Below are positions 27,612-36,786 of a stretch of DNA of 64,000 nt, one piece after another (position 1 is the stretch's first letter; the number at the start of each line of letters is the position of its first letter). Source of the stretch: Candidatus Omnitrophota bacterium (GTDB lineage: Bacteria; Hinthialibacterota; Hinthialibacteria; Hinthialibacterales; JAKPRU01); assembly GCA_029570205.1 (NCBI GenBank), contig JAKQSI010000048.1:30050-94049 (forward strand). Direction: 5' to 3'. Position numbers and translations under genes: made by a program. A model generated the notes under the pieces. The model was not told where the DNA came from, did not search any database, and saw only the letters and a list, made by a program, of their open reading frames with translations.

Positions 27612-28587
27612 CGCTTCTCTTCGAATTGGAACACGCGGCAGTCTTCTGGCCTTGCGGCAGACCGCGCAGGTCCGTGGCGCGCTCATTCGCGCGCATCCCG
27701 ATTTGTGCGTGGAGATTTGTATTATCAAGACGACAGGCGACCGGGTTCAAAACACACCGTTACCGGAACTCGGAACCCAGGGGATTTTTACGAAAGAAAT
27801 CGAGACAGCGCTGCTGAACGGGGAGATTGATGTGGCGGTCCACTCCCTGAAAGACCTGCCGACTCAGATGCCGTCCGGACTGGCGGTTCACGCGATCTGT
27901 GAGCGGGTCTGCCCTCTGGATGCGCTGATTACGCGGGATGGGGTGACATTACGGGAAATGCAACCGCATTCCACAATCGGGACCGGCAGTGTCCGCCGTC
28001 GGGCGCAGCTGCTTCGGCATCGTCCGGATTTGACTCTGGTGGATTTGCGCGGGAACCTCGATACGCGCCTCAAGAAGGTCGATTCTCCCGGCGCTCCCGA
28101 TGGCGCGATCCTGGCGTGCGCGGGATTGCACCGAATGGGATTGGAGCCTCGAATCACAGAGGTGTTTGACAGTCGGATTATGCTACCTGCGCCGGGGCAG
28201 GGGGCAGTCGCTGTCCAGGGCCGAGCGCAGGATGAAAAAACCGCCGGGATTCTCTCGATCCTGGAATGCCGGAAAACCCGTGCGGCGATCACCGCAGAGC
28301 GTGCCCTGATGCAGCGGCTCGGCGGGGGATGTCATGTCCCACTCGGTTGCCTGGGACAGATTGAGAATGGCGGCCTGACGCTGGAGGCCGGTGTGTTCAG
28401 TTTGGACGGAACCGCCGCTGTGCGGATGTGTCTTTCGGGGGATCCGGATCAGGCGAAAGGGATCGGTATCCGTCTGGCCGAACAGATGCTCGCCGAAGGC
28501 GCGGAAGAAATTCTCGACGCCTGTGACCGGACCCTTCATTCGGGAACATGGCAAACACCCTCCATTCATTCCGAGGAACGATCTTGA
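27601..28587 (+). CDS. hemC: Hydroxymethylbilane synthase (porphobilinogen deaminase)
   Basis: Joins four porphobilinogen units to hydroxymethylbilane. About 328 residues. The start region LRIGTRGSLLALRQT and the DVAVHSLKDLPTQM block are characteristic. The dipyrromethane cofactor Cys is in GGGCHVPLG (C244, matching the usual position). The start is ATG 27601, overlapping the end of hemA by 11 bases; an upstream GTG at 27583 is less likely. The gene's end overlaps the next start by 4 bases. Confidence 0.97.
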   Translation: MTINASLRIGTRGSLLALRQTAQVRGALIRAHPDLCVEICIIKTTGDRVQNTPLPELGTQGIFTKEIETALLNGEIDVAVHSLKDLPTQMPSGLAVHAICERVCPLDALITRDGVTLREMQPHSTIGTGSVRRRAQLLRHRPDLTLVDLRGNLDTRLKKVDSPGAPDGAILACAGLHRMGLEPRITEVFDSRIMLPAPGQGAVAVQGRAQDEKTAGILSILECRKTRAAITAERALMQRLGGGCHVPLGCLGQIENGGLTLEAGVFSLDGTAAVRMCLSGDPDQAKGIGIRLAEQMLAEGAEEILDACDRTLHSGTWQTPSIHSEERS

Positions 28588-30095
28588 CCGGAAAAGTGGC
28601 ATTGGTTGGAGCCGGTCCCGGCGATCCGGGGCTGATGACAATTCGAGGACGCGAATTGCTGTCCCAGTGCGATGTTGTAATCTACGATGCGCTGATTTCT
28701 GACTGTATCCTGAATGTTACGCCGAAATCGGCCCGCCGCATTTATGTCGGCAAACGGGCCGGTCAACAGGCAAAACCACAGGAGGAAATCAATGAACTCA
28801 TGATTCAAGAAGCCATGGCCGGCCGTTTTGTGATCCGTTTGAAGGGCGGCGACCCGTTCCTGTTCGGTCGTGGCGGTGAAGAAGCGCTGTACCTGGCCGA
28901 ACATGGAATTGCTTTCGAGGTTGTGCCCGGAGTGACCGCGCTGACTGCTGTCACGGCGTATGCGGGGATTCCGGTGACGGAACGGGACCTGAGTTCCTGC
29001 CTGATTGTGGTTACCGGCCACGAGGATCCCGCGAAGGGTGAATCCGCAGTGGATTGGTCGCGTATCGCCCAGACACCCGGAACCATCGTGCTGTTCATGG
29101 GTATCCACAATCTTTCGGGGATTGTCCGCACTCTCATGGCTTCGGGCAGAGAGGCGTCTACTCCCACGGCGGTGATTCAGTATGGGACCCTGCCGGAGCA
29201 GCGCACGGTGGTCGGTACGCTGGGTGATATCACGGCACGGGTGGAAGAAGCCGGTGTGGAAGCGCCCGCGCTGGTGATAATCGGCGGGGTGGTCCGTCTT
29301 CGCGATCGCTTGAATTGGTTTGAGAGTCGCCCCCTGTTCGGCAAAACGATCGTGAACACGCGGCCCAGTGACCAGTCGGCGGAACTCTGCAAGGCGCTGT
29401 CCGATCTGGGGGCCTTGGTGATTTGTTTGCCGATGATTCGGATTGTCCCGCCGGAGGACCCGGAACCCCTGCGAAATGCTGTCAGGGGTCTCGACAGATA
29501 CGACTGGATTCTATTCACCAGCAGCAATGCGGTGGATGCCTTTTTCGAAGCGCTTTTCAAGGAAGGTGCGGATGCACGTCGCCTGGCGGGATGCCGCATT
29601 GCCACAGTGGGAACAAAAACGGAGGAAAGCCTGCGCGAGCGCGGAATTATCGCCGATCATACGCCGGAGCAATTCTGCTCGGATGCCCTGTTTCAGTCCC
29701 TTCATGAGCGTGAGAGCCTGGCGGGCCGACGGGTACTCTGTCCCTGTTCGAGCATTGCACCGAGCCATCTGGAGAACCGGCTTCGCGCGGCGGGCGCGGT
29801 GGTAGACCGTGTGGATGCTTACGCCGTTGTTCCGGAGAATCCCGAAATGCCTGCCTGGGAACGGATGCCGGATGCGTTCTTATTTGCCAGCCCCTCCGCG
29901 GTGACCCATTTCGCAGACTGGGCGGGGAAAGATCGCCTGGACAAGTTCATGGGACACTCGATTTTTGTTTCCATCGGTCCGGCCACCAGCAAGCGCATGA
30001 ACGCCCTCGGTATCCCTGTTCAAATCCAGGCGGAGGATCACAACGCAGAGGGATTGGTCAAGGCGCTGGTGAGGTATTTTGGGAACTCCTTGTGA
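28584..30095 (+). CDS. cobA-hemD: Uroporphyrinogen-III C-methyltransferase / uroporphyrinogen-III synthase fusion
   Basis: A 503-residue bifunctional protein. Residues about 1-245 are the SAM-dependent C-methyltransferase that makes precorrin-2 (KVALVGAGPGDPGLMT, VIRLKGGDPFLFGRGGEEA, PGVTALTAVTAYAGIPVTER). Residues about 255-503 are HemD, which cyclises hydroxymethylbilane (TRPSDQSAEL, DWILFTSSNAVDAF). The TTG at 28584 overlaps the hemC stop by 4 bases and has GAGGA six bases upstream. It also gives the usual MTGKVxLVGAGPG start, so it is preferred to ATG 28548. With SirC next to it, the locus supplies uroporphyrinogen III and diverts part of it to sirohydrochlorin. Confidence 0.95.
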   Translation: MTGKVALVGAGPGDPGLMTIRGRELLSQCDVVIYDALISDCILNVTPKSARRIYVGKRAGQQAKPQEEINELMIQEAMAGRFVIRLKGGDPFLFGRGGEEALYLAEHGIAFEVVPGVTALTAVTAYAGIPVTERDLSSCLIVVTGHEDPAKGESAVDWSRIAQTPGTIVLFMGIHNLSGIVRTLMASGREASTPTAVIQYGTLPEQRTVVGTLGDITARVEEAGVEAPALVIIGGVVRLRDRLNWFESRPLFGKTIVNTRPSDQSAELCKALSDLGALVICLPMIRIVPPEDPEPLRNAVRGLDRYDWILFTSSNAVDAFFEALFKEGADARRLAGCRIATVGTKTEESLRERGIIADHTPEQFCSDALFQSLHERESLAGRRVLCPCSSIAPSHLENRLRAAGAVVDRVDAYAVVPENPEMPAWERMPDAFLFASPSAVTHFADWAGKDRLDKFMGHSIFVSIGPATSKRMNALGIPVQIQAEDHNAEGLVKALVRYFGNSL

Positions 30096-30292
30096 GGGTA
30101 AGATATTTCACACCGAGAACAGGAGCAAGAGAATGATTCAAGCCTGCCTGGATGCCGCGGTGAATTGTCGGCACAGCCGCATTTGGGACCGCAGGGCCAG
30201 GCTGGTGTGCCCGCCCTCTTTTCTTCTCCCGATTCCGGCTCGTGCTGAAACGACGGCAACGAAGCTTCACTTTTCTCTCCCGATGTTTTGTC

Positions 30293-31777
30293 TTATGGCA
30301 CAAACCTCAAGGAATAAAGATCGGCGTCTTTAAGATATACTTTCATGCGCACTGTCTGCCCGGAAAGATGCGACACATCAGGACCGCCTTTCCATGCGAC
30401 AGTTCCTTCAATCGTGTCACCGAACAACGGGACACAATCGTCCATGGCGTAACCCGCAATCGGCTGCCCCTCCTGATTCTGCAATTCCACCTGCATCATC
30501 CCCGCGGCGGATGCAGAATAGTTCATCACCAGCCGATTCCCCTTGAAACGGAACGGTTTTGTCGTCATGAGTCCGCCGGAATAAGGGCCGTTTACCGAGA
30601 CAAAGCCATCCGTTCGCAATGTGCAGCGCAAGAGGTGATGGGAGGGCTGCGCATAATGTTGGGAATAATAGATGGACATTTCGGTTTCCCCGGTGGGGAC
30701 GACGCCTTGGGCGGCCATATTGGTACGTGACACCCAGTTGCCCGGATCGGGGCCGGGGCGGAAAAACCCTTCCATGAACCTTGTGTAGCAGGAACTGTTG
30801 CCGCGAATGCTCATGAATACCCCATCGGCGGCGTCCGAACCGTATTTGGCATGGACCCCGGTGGCTCCTGCCTGGTTCTCATTCAGGACCCGGCGTTCCG
30901 GCATGAACCGCATGGGAAACGCAATATAAATATGCGGAGCATGGAAATATGGATGGGTTTGATTTGTATAGAGATGCTCGGCAGGAGTCGTGGTATTCAC
31001 GATATCGCCATTCGGGAGGCGGATGGTGTATTCGTTCGCATGAGCGAATGGGACTCGATACGACAGCGGCTGCGCATCGGACCATTGAATAAAATCATCC
31101 GAGGTCGCCCGGCGGATGGAACGAACACCGTCCACGAATTTCCGGAAGTAGCAAACATAGCAACCCTCCGTTTCGCTCCAGAAAGGGACATTCTGTGAAT
31201 CGAATTCGCCGTGTCGGTCATGGGTAAGCACAGGCTTCTCGTGCCATTTCTTCCAATGAATCCCATCGGCTGAATCGAAGGCGGCCAGTCCTCCATCCAC
31301 AGACCCCAGCGCTTTGTATTTTTGCTCCTTTGGCACATCCGGATGCGTATCGAGGAACGGCGCGAAATTGTGCGTTCCCTCGCCGCGAAGTATGACATTG
31401 TTCTCTCGTGTACCGTTGATTTCATAAAGTCCCAGGTTGGGGCGCTCCCAGTGGATACCGTCGGAGCTTTCCGCCATACAGGTCACTTCCGCATCCGCCC
31501 GGTCAACATCGGGAAGGCCCCGGTAATACATCCGGTAGCGGTCACCGTCCTGGAACACCGTAAAATAGCCGCAAAACAGTCCTTCCCAGGGTCGGTCGAG
31601 CGAAAGAGCAATGTTTGCCGGTTGAGGCGAGTGCAGTTTCAACTCCGCGCCATCGAGCGTTTCAATCAGGAAATCATCCACAAACAGTTCTCTGCGGGAG
31701 CCAAGGTCGAGGCTATCTCCAAATGCCGGAACAAAGTCCAAGAGCAGCACGAACAAAAGAAAATATGACCGAATCAT
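30293..31777 (-). CDS. Secreted five-bladed propeller protein (GH32/43/62-like fold)
   Basis: About 494 residues with a signal peptide (MIRSYFLLFVLLLDFVPAFG). The body has blade-like repeats: GYFTVFQDGDRYRMYYRGLP, CMAESSDGIHWERPNLGLYE, and AAFDSADGIHWKKW. These resemble the five-bladed propeller glycoside hydrolases (families 32, 43, 62) common as secreted proteins in Planctomycetes-like genomes. Catalytic acidic residues could not be assigned with confidence, so enzymatic activity is not claimed. The start at 31777 has AAAGGAG five bases upstream. The GT-C gene lies upstream on the same strand with a 42-base gap, so cotranscription is possible. The carbohydrate target is unknown. Confidence 0.7.
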   Translation of the reverse strand: MIRSYFLLFVLLLDFVPAFGDSLDLGSRRELFVDDFLIETLDGAELKLHSPQPANIALSLDRPWEGLFCGYFTVFQDGDRYRMYYRGLPDVDRADAEVTCMAESSDGIHWERPNLGLYEINGTRENNVILRGEGTHNFAPFLDTHPDVPKEQKYKALGSVDGGLAAFDSADGIHWKKWHEKPVLTHDRHGEFDSQNVPFWSETEGCYVCYFRKFVDGVRSIRRATSDDFIQWSDAQPLSYRVPFAHANEYTIRLPNGDIVNTTTPAEHLYTNQTHPYFHAPHIYIAFPMRFMPERRVLNENQAGATGVHAKYGSDAADGVFMSIRGNSSCYTRFMEGFFRPGPDPGNWVSRTNMAAQGVVPTGETEMSIYYSQHYAQPSHHLLRCTLRTDGFVSVNGPYSGGLMTTKPFRFKGNRLVMNYSASAAGMMQVELQNQEGQPIAGYAMDDCVPLFGDTIEGTVAWKGGPDVSHLSGQTVRMKVYLKDADLYSLRFVP

Positions 31778-31819
31778 GATGGCTCCTTTCAGATGACGGG
31801 TTTTTTTCAATCTCCTCAC

Positions 31820-33226
31820 TCAGTCCGAGAAACTTCCTGTTTCCACGGCACAAGGTAGCACGACACCGGCCAACGGGTAACAGAAATCCGTCGTCTTCCC
31901 TTTCGAATGACCTGGATTCCGGCTTTCGCCGGAATGACGCCGGGGGAGAGCGGGCGTCCCGCCTTCAGGTTGATCTTCCTGACGCAAATGCTTTCTAATT
32001 CCAAGAATACCCCACAACCCGGCATAGACACTCCAGAACAGAAAAACCGGTTCCAGCGGGACACGAAACCGGGCGCGGGCGAAGTAAATTAACACCGCCA
32101 GGATGTGAAAGAAAACTACAAGGTGCATCGCGCGGCTGTTTGGAATCTCTCGCCAAAACAATACCCCACCGCAAATCGACAGGATCAGAAACAGCCAATT
32201 CCAATCTACCGTTATTAGTCGCATACGCGGAAAAAGGGCAAATCGCAAATCATATCCCTGGTCTCCCATCGGCCAGACCGGAATTCCCGGCCTGAACAGA
32301 TACACCAGCTTGCGCCATGTATCTACCAGCGTCTGGCCGGGATGATCGAGGATGTAGCCCAGACCCAGCCGAAAAAACAAACGGCTTTCCTCTACCTCAT
32401 TCAAATCCGTCCGGGCGCGGATCGCCTCTTTTTCGCCGGTAGACCAATACGAATATCCGGCATGGTGACCGATATAAAAATTAACGCCGCCATTTGTAGA
32501 GATAGGAACGAATGCGTGAAGGATCAGCGCATTGCGAATTGTCCACGGAACCATCGGAACACAAAACAGAAGAAAATGAAGACACCATCGCCCCATCCGC
32601 CATCTCCATTGTCCCCCTTTCTTCCCGCCGGGGAGACACCGCGCATCCGCATAGAAAAGGGCCGGGAGATAGAATACCGCTGCGGGACGAATGAGCGCGA
32701 GAATGCCCAAAAGAAAAGCGGACCATGAACAAAAAGCAGGACGGTGTGAACATCCGCAAAGGAAGAGAAGAAAAAGCAGCAGCAAAAATGTAAAAAGAGT
32801 CTCGGTAAGAACAATCCCTGCAAGGAAAATATGACTTTCATAAATCGCGAGCAGTAGCCCGCTGAGAACCGGAACTCCCCTCCGTATAAGTAGTCGTTGT
32901 TCCTTCTGCAACAGAACGGCCCCAAGCAGATAAAGAAGAACACAAGACCCGGCCGACAACACCCCCTGCACAACGCGCACAACCGTCCAGTTCCTTCCCA
33001 CAGTCCAATAAATCGCAGCAAGAAACAACGGGTATCCGGGGGGTCGGTAAGCCAGGTACTCGGGCGACATGGCGAGACCGTGCCCTCTCAGGAAATTGAC
33101 CGCCGCACGGTCGTAATCTTCCATGTCTGAAAACAACGGTGGATGCGGAGCAAACGCAACAAAAAGTCGCGGAAGGAGGGCCACAAGGAAGAGGCCGGCG
33201 GCTGTCCGGAAATGTTGGCTTTTCAT
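31820..33226 (-). CDS. GT-C type membrane glycosyltransferase (PMT/ArnT-like)
   Basis: About 468 residues, mostly membrane segments. The start region RTAAGLFLVALLPRLFVAFA is followed by a first periplasmic loop with FSDMEDYDRAA and YRPPGYPLFLAAIYW, the acidic and Pro-rich pattern of GT39/ArnT-like enzymes that use polyprenyl-phosphate sugars. The final roughly 48 residues (from EGGTPALP through RHSGESRNPGH) are not family sequence: they are translated from the repeat at 31912-31938 and adjacent sequence. The start is placed at ATG 33226 because the frame to 33289 overlaps the 3' end of the HEPN remnant. The ribosome site there is weak. Confidence 0.75.
   Translation of the reverse strand: MKSQHFRTAAGLFLVALLPRLFVAFAPHPPLFSDMEDYDRAAVNFLRGHGLAMSPEYLAYRPPGYPLFLAAIYWTVGRNWTVVRVVQGVLSAGSCVLLYLLGAVLLQKEQRLLIRRGVPVLSGLLLAIYESHIFLAGIVLTETLFTFLLLLFLLFLCGCSHRPAFCSWSAFLLGILALIRPAAVFYLPALFYADARCLPGGKKGGQWRWRMGRWCLHFLLFCVPMVPWTIRNALILHAFVPISTNGGVNFYIGHHAGYSYWSTGEKEAIRARTDLNEVEESRLFFRLGLGYILDHPGQTLVDTWRKLVYLFRPGIPVWPMGDQGYDLRFALFPRMRLITVDWNWLFLILSICGGVLFWREIPNSRAMHLVVFFHILAVLIYFARARFRVPLEPVFLFWSVYAGLWGILGIRKHLRQEDQPEGGTPALPRRHSGESRNPGHSKGKTTDFCYPLAGVVLPCAVETGSFSD
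31912..31938. repeat. Palindromic REP-like element, copy 2 (inside coding sequence)
   Basis: TGGATTCCGGCTTTCGCC followed by GGAATGACG: arms ATTCCGGC (31916-31923) and GCCGGAAT (31928-31935). This is the reverse orientation of copy 1. It lies inside the 3' end of the GT-C gene and encodes the RHSGESRNPGH part of its tail. Confidence 0.9.
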
Positions 33227-33248
33227 AACCAGGTGGAAATACAGCCTC

Positions 33249-33606
33249 TTAATCGCCTCCTTCAAACCGGGGCGGCGGTATCGGAACAAGCCATTGCAAC
33301 CTTTGGATCAGACCGGGTACGTGTTTTCTCGCAATACGGTAAATCTGTCTGTAGTCCAGTTTATCATACTCATGGCTTACAACATTCCGCAATCCGATGA
33401 TGTCTTTCCCAGGCCGCGCCTTCCTCACAGACTACCAATACATCCACATCGCTGTCCGGGCGAAACGCATCGGTCAAAACCGAACCGAAAAGAGAGAACT
33501 CCTTTATCCGCCACTTACGGCAGAACTCTTCGATGCGACCAAATGGAATATCTACACGAGCGCCACCCACGGCTTGATCTCCGGATTGACGATTGTTTTT
33601 TCGCAT
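33249..33606 (-). pseudogene. Collapsed HEPN/MNT toxin-antitoxin remnant
   Basis: Two joined gene halves on the minus strand. The first (stop at 33370) has the nucleotidyltransferase motif GSVLTDAFRPDSDVDV (GS-x10-DxD) preceded by FCRKWRIKEFSLF. It then runs out near EEGAAW. The second, in the +1 frame and ending at 33249, reads PGKDIIGLRNVVSHEYDKLD, the C-terminal half of a DUF86/HEPN protein with its RNVVSHEY (R-x4-H-x-Y) motif. The junction lies near 33405-33412. The missing part is the C-terminal half of MNT and the N-terminal half of HEPN. A deletion is the simplest reading. The HEPN tail also overlaps the N-terminal extension of the next gene. Frame of the first half could start at GTG 33555. 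Confidence 0.75.
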
Positions 33607-33664
33607 CTCACTTTCCGTACTACACGAGAAGAGTTACAGGGATAGACAACCTGTTTCGGAATCC

Positions 33665-33699
33665 TCGGGGGCGATCCATACCGAACGAATCGCCCCCGA
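33665..33699. repeat. 11-bp-arm inverted repeat
   Basis: TCGGGGGCGAT (33665-33675) pairs with ATCGCCCCCGA (33689-33699) around a 13-base loop. It lies 26 bases beyond the stop of the 604-residue minus-strand gene and so is at a terminator position for it. The transcript has no U-tract after the stem, so a terminator role is only possible. Confidence 0.5.
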
Positions 33700-33724
33700 T
33701 CATGATCTCTTACTTCCTGGAAAT

Positions 33725-35539
33725 CTACTCTTCCCAACCGGTCTTAGTCGGCTCGATGTAGATTTCTTCCGGGACCTGCATTTCCGGACTGATCGGTTCC
33801 TCCAGATGAACATGGAGCGGTTTCGGCAAGACTTCGCTTAAGTTCTCTACATCCTGAAACGGGCTGCTGTCGTCGGTTAACTCGAACGGCAGGTACGCCC
33901 ACTGTTCAAGAAACACCGAACCTTCCGGGATCTTGATCAGATGCTGCGGATTGTTGCTCCCATACGGATAGACAAGGGCGCGTGTCCAATACAGCCACGG
34001 TCCGACCGTGATATATAAATATGGGTTCAGCGTTCTCAGTTTTGCCGTCAGGCCGCTGTTCAGATATTCCATTTGAATCCCCGCGTAGCCGCAATCCTTT
34101 GCGCGATCGAAAAACGCTATCCAGGGGGTATCATCCGGCATGATCCACTCGGTCAGGTCGGGGTAATCGACAATGCGTCGGGTTTCCGCTTTCCCCTGCC
34201 GGGCATCCCACCAGGCTGCCTCATCGAAACATTCCCGCGCAAACACCACTTCCGAATTCCGGATTACCTGTACCGTTACATTATTTCGGACATGGACCGT
34301 GGAACGGAATGTGAAATATGGCAATCCGTCATAAAATTTGTAGACAATCGAGCACATCAATTCAGGCATCAGCGGCATTTCTCCCCACTGCCGAATAATC
34401 AACGCTACAGGTCCCCGGACTTCCTCTCGTTCGTAGTCATACTTGCCCGGTTCCCAGTCCGAGATATGCACCCAGGCGCGCGGCGGGGCATACGCGCCGG
34501 GGTTCCATTGAATCGCCCCGTTCGTCTCTTTTTTATGCACAAACTTGTATTCGGGTTTCGACTTGATAATCAGTTCATCAAGCATCCCGTTCATCTTGTG
34601 CATTTTCAGGTGGTAGAAATCATTCTCAATTACTATACCGGGCGAATTACCGGACACTTTCAGTGTGCTGGGGTAGCTGGGCGCTTTCGCATCGGGATTG
34701 TTATAGAACACCAGGTACACACCGGAGGATTTCGCCTCCGCCGAGGCCATGAACAGAACGGTTGCGCAACGGGTGGGAACCATCATCTTCGGCAGAAGTT
34801 CTCCCTTGGCGTTGTAAGCCGGGGGATCGGTCATATTCACTTCATGAAAGTCGATCACCTGGCTGGGGATTTCCTGATGCGTGCGGGCTTGACAATCGTA
34901 TTGAACCACGCGGATTTCCCGCGCCGGATCCCGAATGGTATCGGGGTACATCAACATCGTGAGTTCGACCGGCTCGCGGGTACGTCGAATCCCCTCCGAC
35001 TCGGTCACTACGGCGCTTTGGTAATTTTTCCAGGCCGGGTCCCAGTAGCCGCCGTTTGCCGGAGCAGCGGCGGTTGCTTTTCCCTGGTAAAGGTTCTTTG
35101 GATTGTCTCCCAATTGCAGCGTAATCTCCACCTCGTAGCTCTTACCGTTTTCCCAGTCCATCCGCCCATAAAGCGTCGGATTTGAGTACACTTTTTTGAC
35201 GTGCGGGTCCTTTACCCGGTAGGCCAGAGCCATACGCCGCCATTCCTTGGGGCGGTTCGGATCCGGCGTTTCCCCTTCATCCACAAGGAAATAGTTCCGT
35301 TCCGGTTCCGAGTTAATTTTGATTTCCTTAACGGAAATCGTATCGGGCTTCGGAAGATTCAATTTCGCCGTGTAATGATAATAGGGTACGGCTACAGTGG
35401 GTGTATGAATCTCGAGATCGGTGATGTTCAGCGACTCGGCCGCCCGGACTGTTCCCGAACCGAAAACGATCAGGCCGATACAGATTCCCCAAACGCCGAT
35501 GATCGAGAATCCGGTTCGCATGGTATTTCTTTTTCTCAT
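33725..35539 (-). CDS. Secreted protein of unknown function (604 aa)
   Basis: A 604-residue protein with a signal peptide ending near AARA in GTVRAAESLN. I do not recognise a catalytic family. It is beta-rich (VYLVFYNNPDA, GIVIENDFYHLKMHKMNGML, VALIIRQWGEMPLMPE). The strand pattern with EWIMPDDTPWIAFFDRAKDC recalls the supersandwich/mutarotase-like folds of polysaccharide-processing proteins, which is a weak resemblance. The start at 35539 has AAGGAGG seven bases upstream. It lies 28 bases after the exported Gfo/Idh-like gene and is very likely in the same operon. A role in sugar handling outside the cell is inferred from this neighbour only. Confidence 0.65.
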   Translation of the reverse strand: MRKRNTMRTGFSIIGVWGICIGLIVFGSGTVRAAESLNITDLEIHTPTVAVPYYHYTAKLNLPKPDTISVKEIKINSEPERNYFLVDEGETPDPNRPKEWRRMALAYRVKDPHVKKVYSNPTLYGRMDWENGKSYEVEITLQLGDNPKNLYQGKATAAAPANGGYWDPAWKNYQSAVVTESEGIRRTREPVELTMLMYPDTIRDPAREIRVVQYDCQARTHQEIPSQVIDFHEVNMTDPPAYNAKGELLPKMMVPTRCATVLFMASAEAKSSGVYLVFYNNPDAKAPSYPSTLKVSGNSPGIVIENDFYHLKMHKMNGMLDELIIKSKPEYKFVHKKETNGAIQWNPGAYAPPRAWVHISDWEPGKYDYEREEVRGPVALIIRQWGEMPLMPELMCSIVYKFYDGLPYFTFRSTVHVRNNVTVQVIRNSEVVFARECFDEAAWWDARQGKAETRRIVDYPDLTEWIMPDDTPWIAFFDRAKDCGYAGIQMEYLNSGLTAKLRTLNPYLYITVGPWLYWTRALVYPYGSNNPQHLIKIPEGSVFLEQWAYLPFELTDDSSPFQDVENLSEVLPKPLHVHLEEPISPEMQVPEEIYIEPTKTGWEE

Positions 35540-35567
35540 GCTCTTTCCTCCTTATTTGCCTGTGTTG

Positions 35568-36605
35568 TTATTCGCCGATTATGACGGTTTTGCCGGTTTC
35601 GCGTGCTTTTCCGGCTGCCTCCCAGATTGCAATCGCGCTTTCCATAATCATGGGCGACACTCCCGGTCCTTTGCCCCGCACGTAATCATAGAAATGTTGC
35701 AGGGTAATGATGGAGGAAGGCCGGGTGTGTTTATTCTCGTAGTGCGCGTAATAAGTGGCTCCCTCGCTGACCGTGTACAGTTCAAAAACCGTATTCGGTT
35801 TTCGGGGAGCGAGTTCTCCGATCACTCCATCGCTGAATGTAACAATCGCTTTCCACCCGGCATCCCCTTGCTCGCATCGGACAGAAACGGGTTTCCGTTC
35901 ACCGGTCATCATCAACATGTGTGAGATCGGGTGGATATCGCCCGCGATATTGGTGCCATCCCAGCCGGTGCTGGTAACTTTTGTCAATCCACGGTCGTCA
36001 ATCTTCGACTTCACCTGCAATCCCGGCTCGCTGAACAGAAGAAACGAGGCGGACATCAAGGGAACTTCTTTCTGTTGGGCCAGTTCAATCAATTGATGTG
36101 CCTGGCTCGCCGTCGCAGCAAGGAACTTATCCACAAACATCGGATGCCCCGCCTCCAGGCATTTGGAGACCAGCTCCAAATTGGCCTCGCCTTTGCCGCC
36201 GGTATTCACCAATACGACACAGTTGCACTTTTCCAGAAGTTTCTCCAGCGTGTCGCACTTCGCGATTTTCTTCGGCTCTCGTGTGATAGAAAGAAACGCA
36301 TCGGCTCCTTCCGGGCCGGCATGACAATAAACAGCGGAAATCTGCATAAATTTCCACTCCGGCCACGCGGGCGGCAACTCTTTCGAGAACAACAAATCAT
36401 GCGCCAGACCACTGAGGTATTCCTTGGATTTCTCTTCGGAAATAATAGACGGACCGAACATGAAACTGTGATCTTCTTTGGCCGTTGTGAGAATCACGCC
36501 GATGCGCACATCCTCCAGCGGGGCGGTAATCCCGTGCGGGATGACCGTCATCACCAGCGACAGTCCGACAATGCTCTGCAAAACCCGAATGCGATAGCCT
36601 GTCAT
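35568..36605 (-). CDS. Exported Gfo/Idh/MocA-like protein
   Basis: A 345-residue protein related to the Gfo/Idh/MocA oxidoreductases. It has the helix-strand run LEAGHPMFVDKFLAATASQA, where the usual EKP lysine is kept as VDKF (K160), and a DIHPISHML segment in the position of the catalytic DxxxH-type motif. The N-terminal strand reads VRIGVILTT and lacks the GxGxxG nucleotide-binding pattern. A hydrophobic leader (residues about 8-28) suggests export, as in many planctomycete homologues. The start at 36605 has GGAGG nine bases upstream. It is the first gene of a pair with the 604-residue protein. Cofactor binding is doubtful. Confidence 0.75.
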   Translation of the reverse strand: MTGYRIRVLQSIVGLSLVMTVIPHGITAPLEDVRIGVILTTAKEDHSFMFGPSIISEEKSKEYLSGLAHDLLFSKELPPAWPEWKFMQISAVYCHAGPEGADAFLSITREPKKIAKCDTLEKLLEKCNCVVLVNTGGKGEANLELVSKCLEAGHPMFVDKFLAATASQAHQLIELAQQKEVPLMSASFLLFSEPGLQVKSKIDDRGLTKVTSTGWDGTNIAGDIHPISHMLMMTGERKPVSVRCEQGDAGWKAIVTFSDGVIGELAPRKPNTVFELYTVSEGATYYAHYENKHTRPSSIITLQHFYDYVRGKGPGVSPMIMESAIAIWEAAGKARETGKTVIIGE

Positions 36606-36786
36606 TGATCTGTTCCTCCTCAGGTTTCGTTTCAGAAATTGAATTCGCTTTTTATTCTATTACGGTACGCTCTGTCCGTCCAGCGGGTCGTCTTTGCATG
36701 GGAAGAGCCATGCGGAGAGGGTGAATCCCCAACCTCCGGATATACGAAGGGGTTGAATCTAATTAACTTATCTCCCTACCGAATCC

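Noticed and set aside
34073-35185. Plus-strand 370-residue open frame across the secreted 604-residue gene
   Set aside because: Antisense shadow. The minus-strand frame has a signal peptide and a strong ribosome site, and this one has neither.
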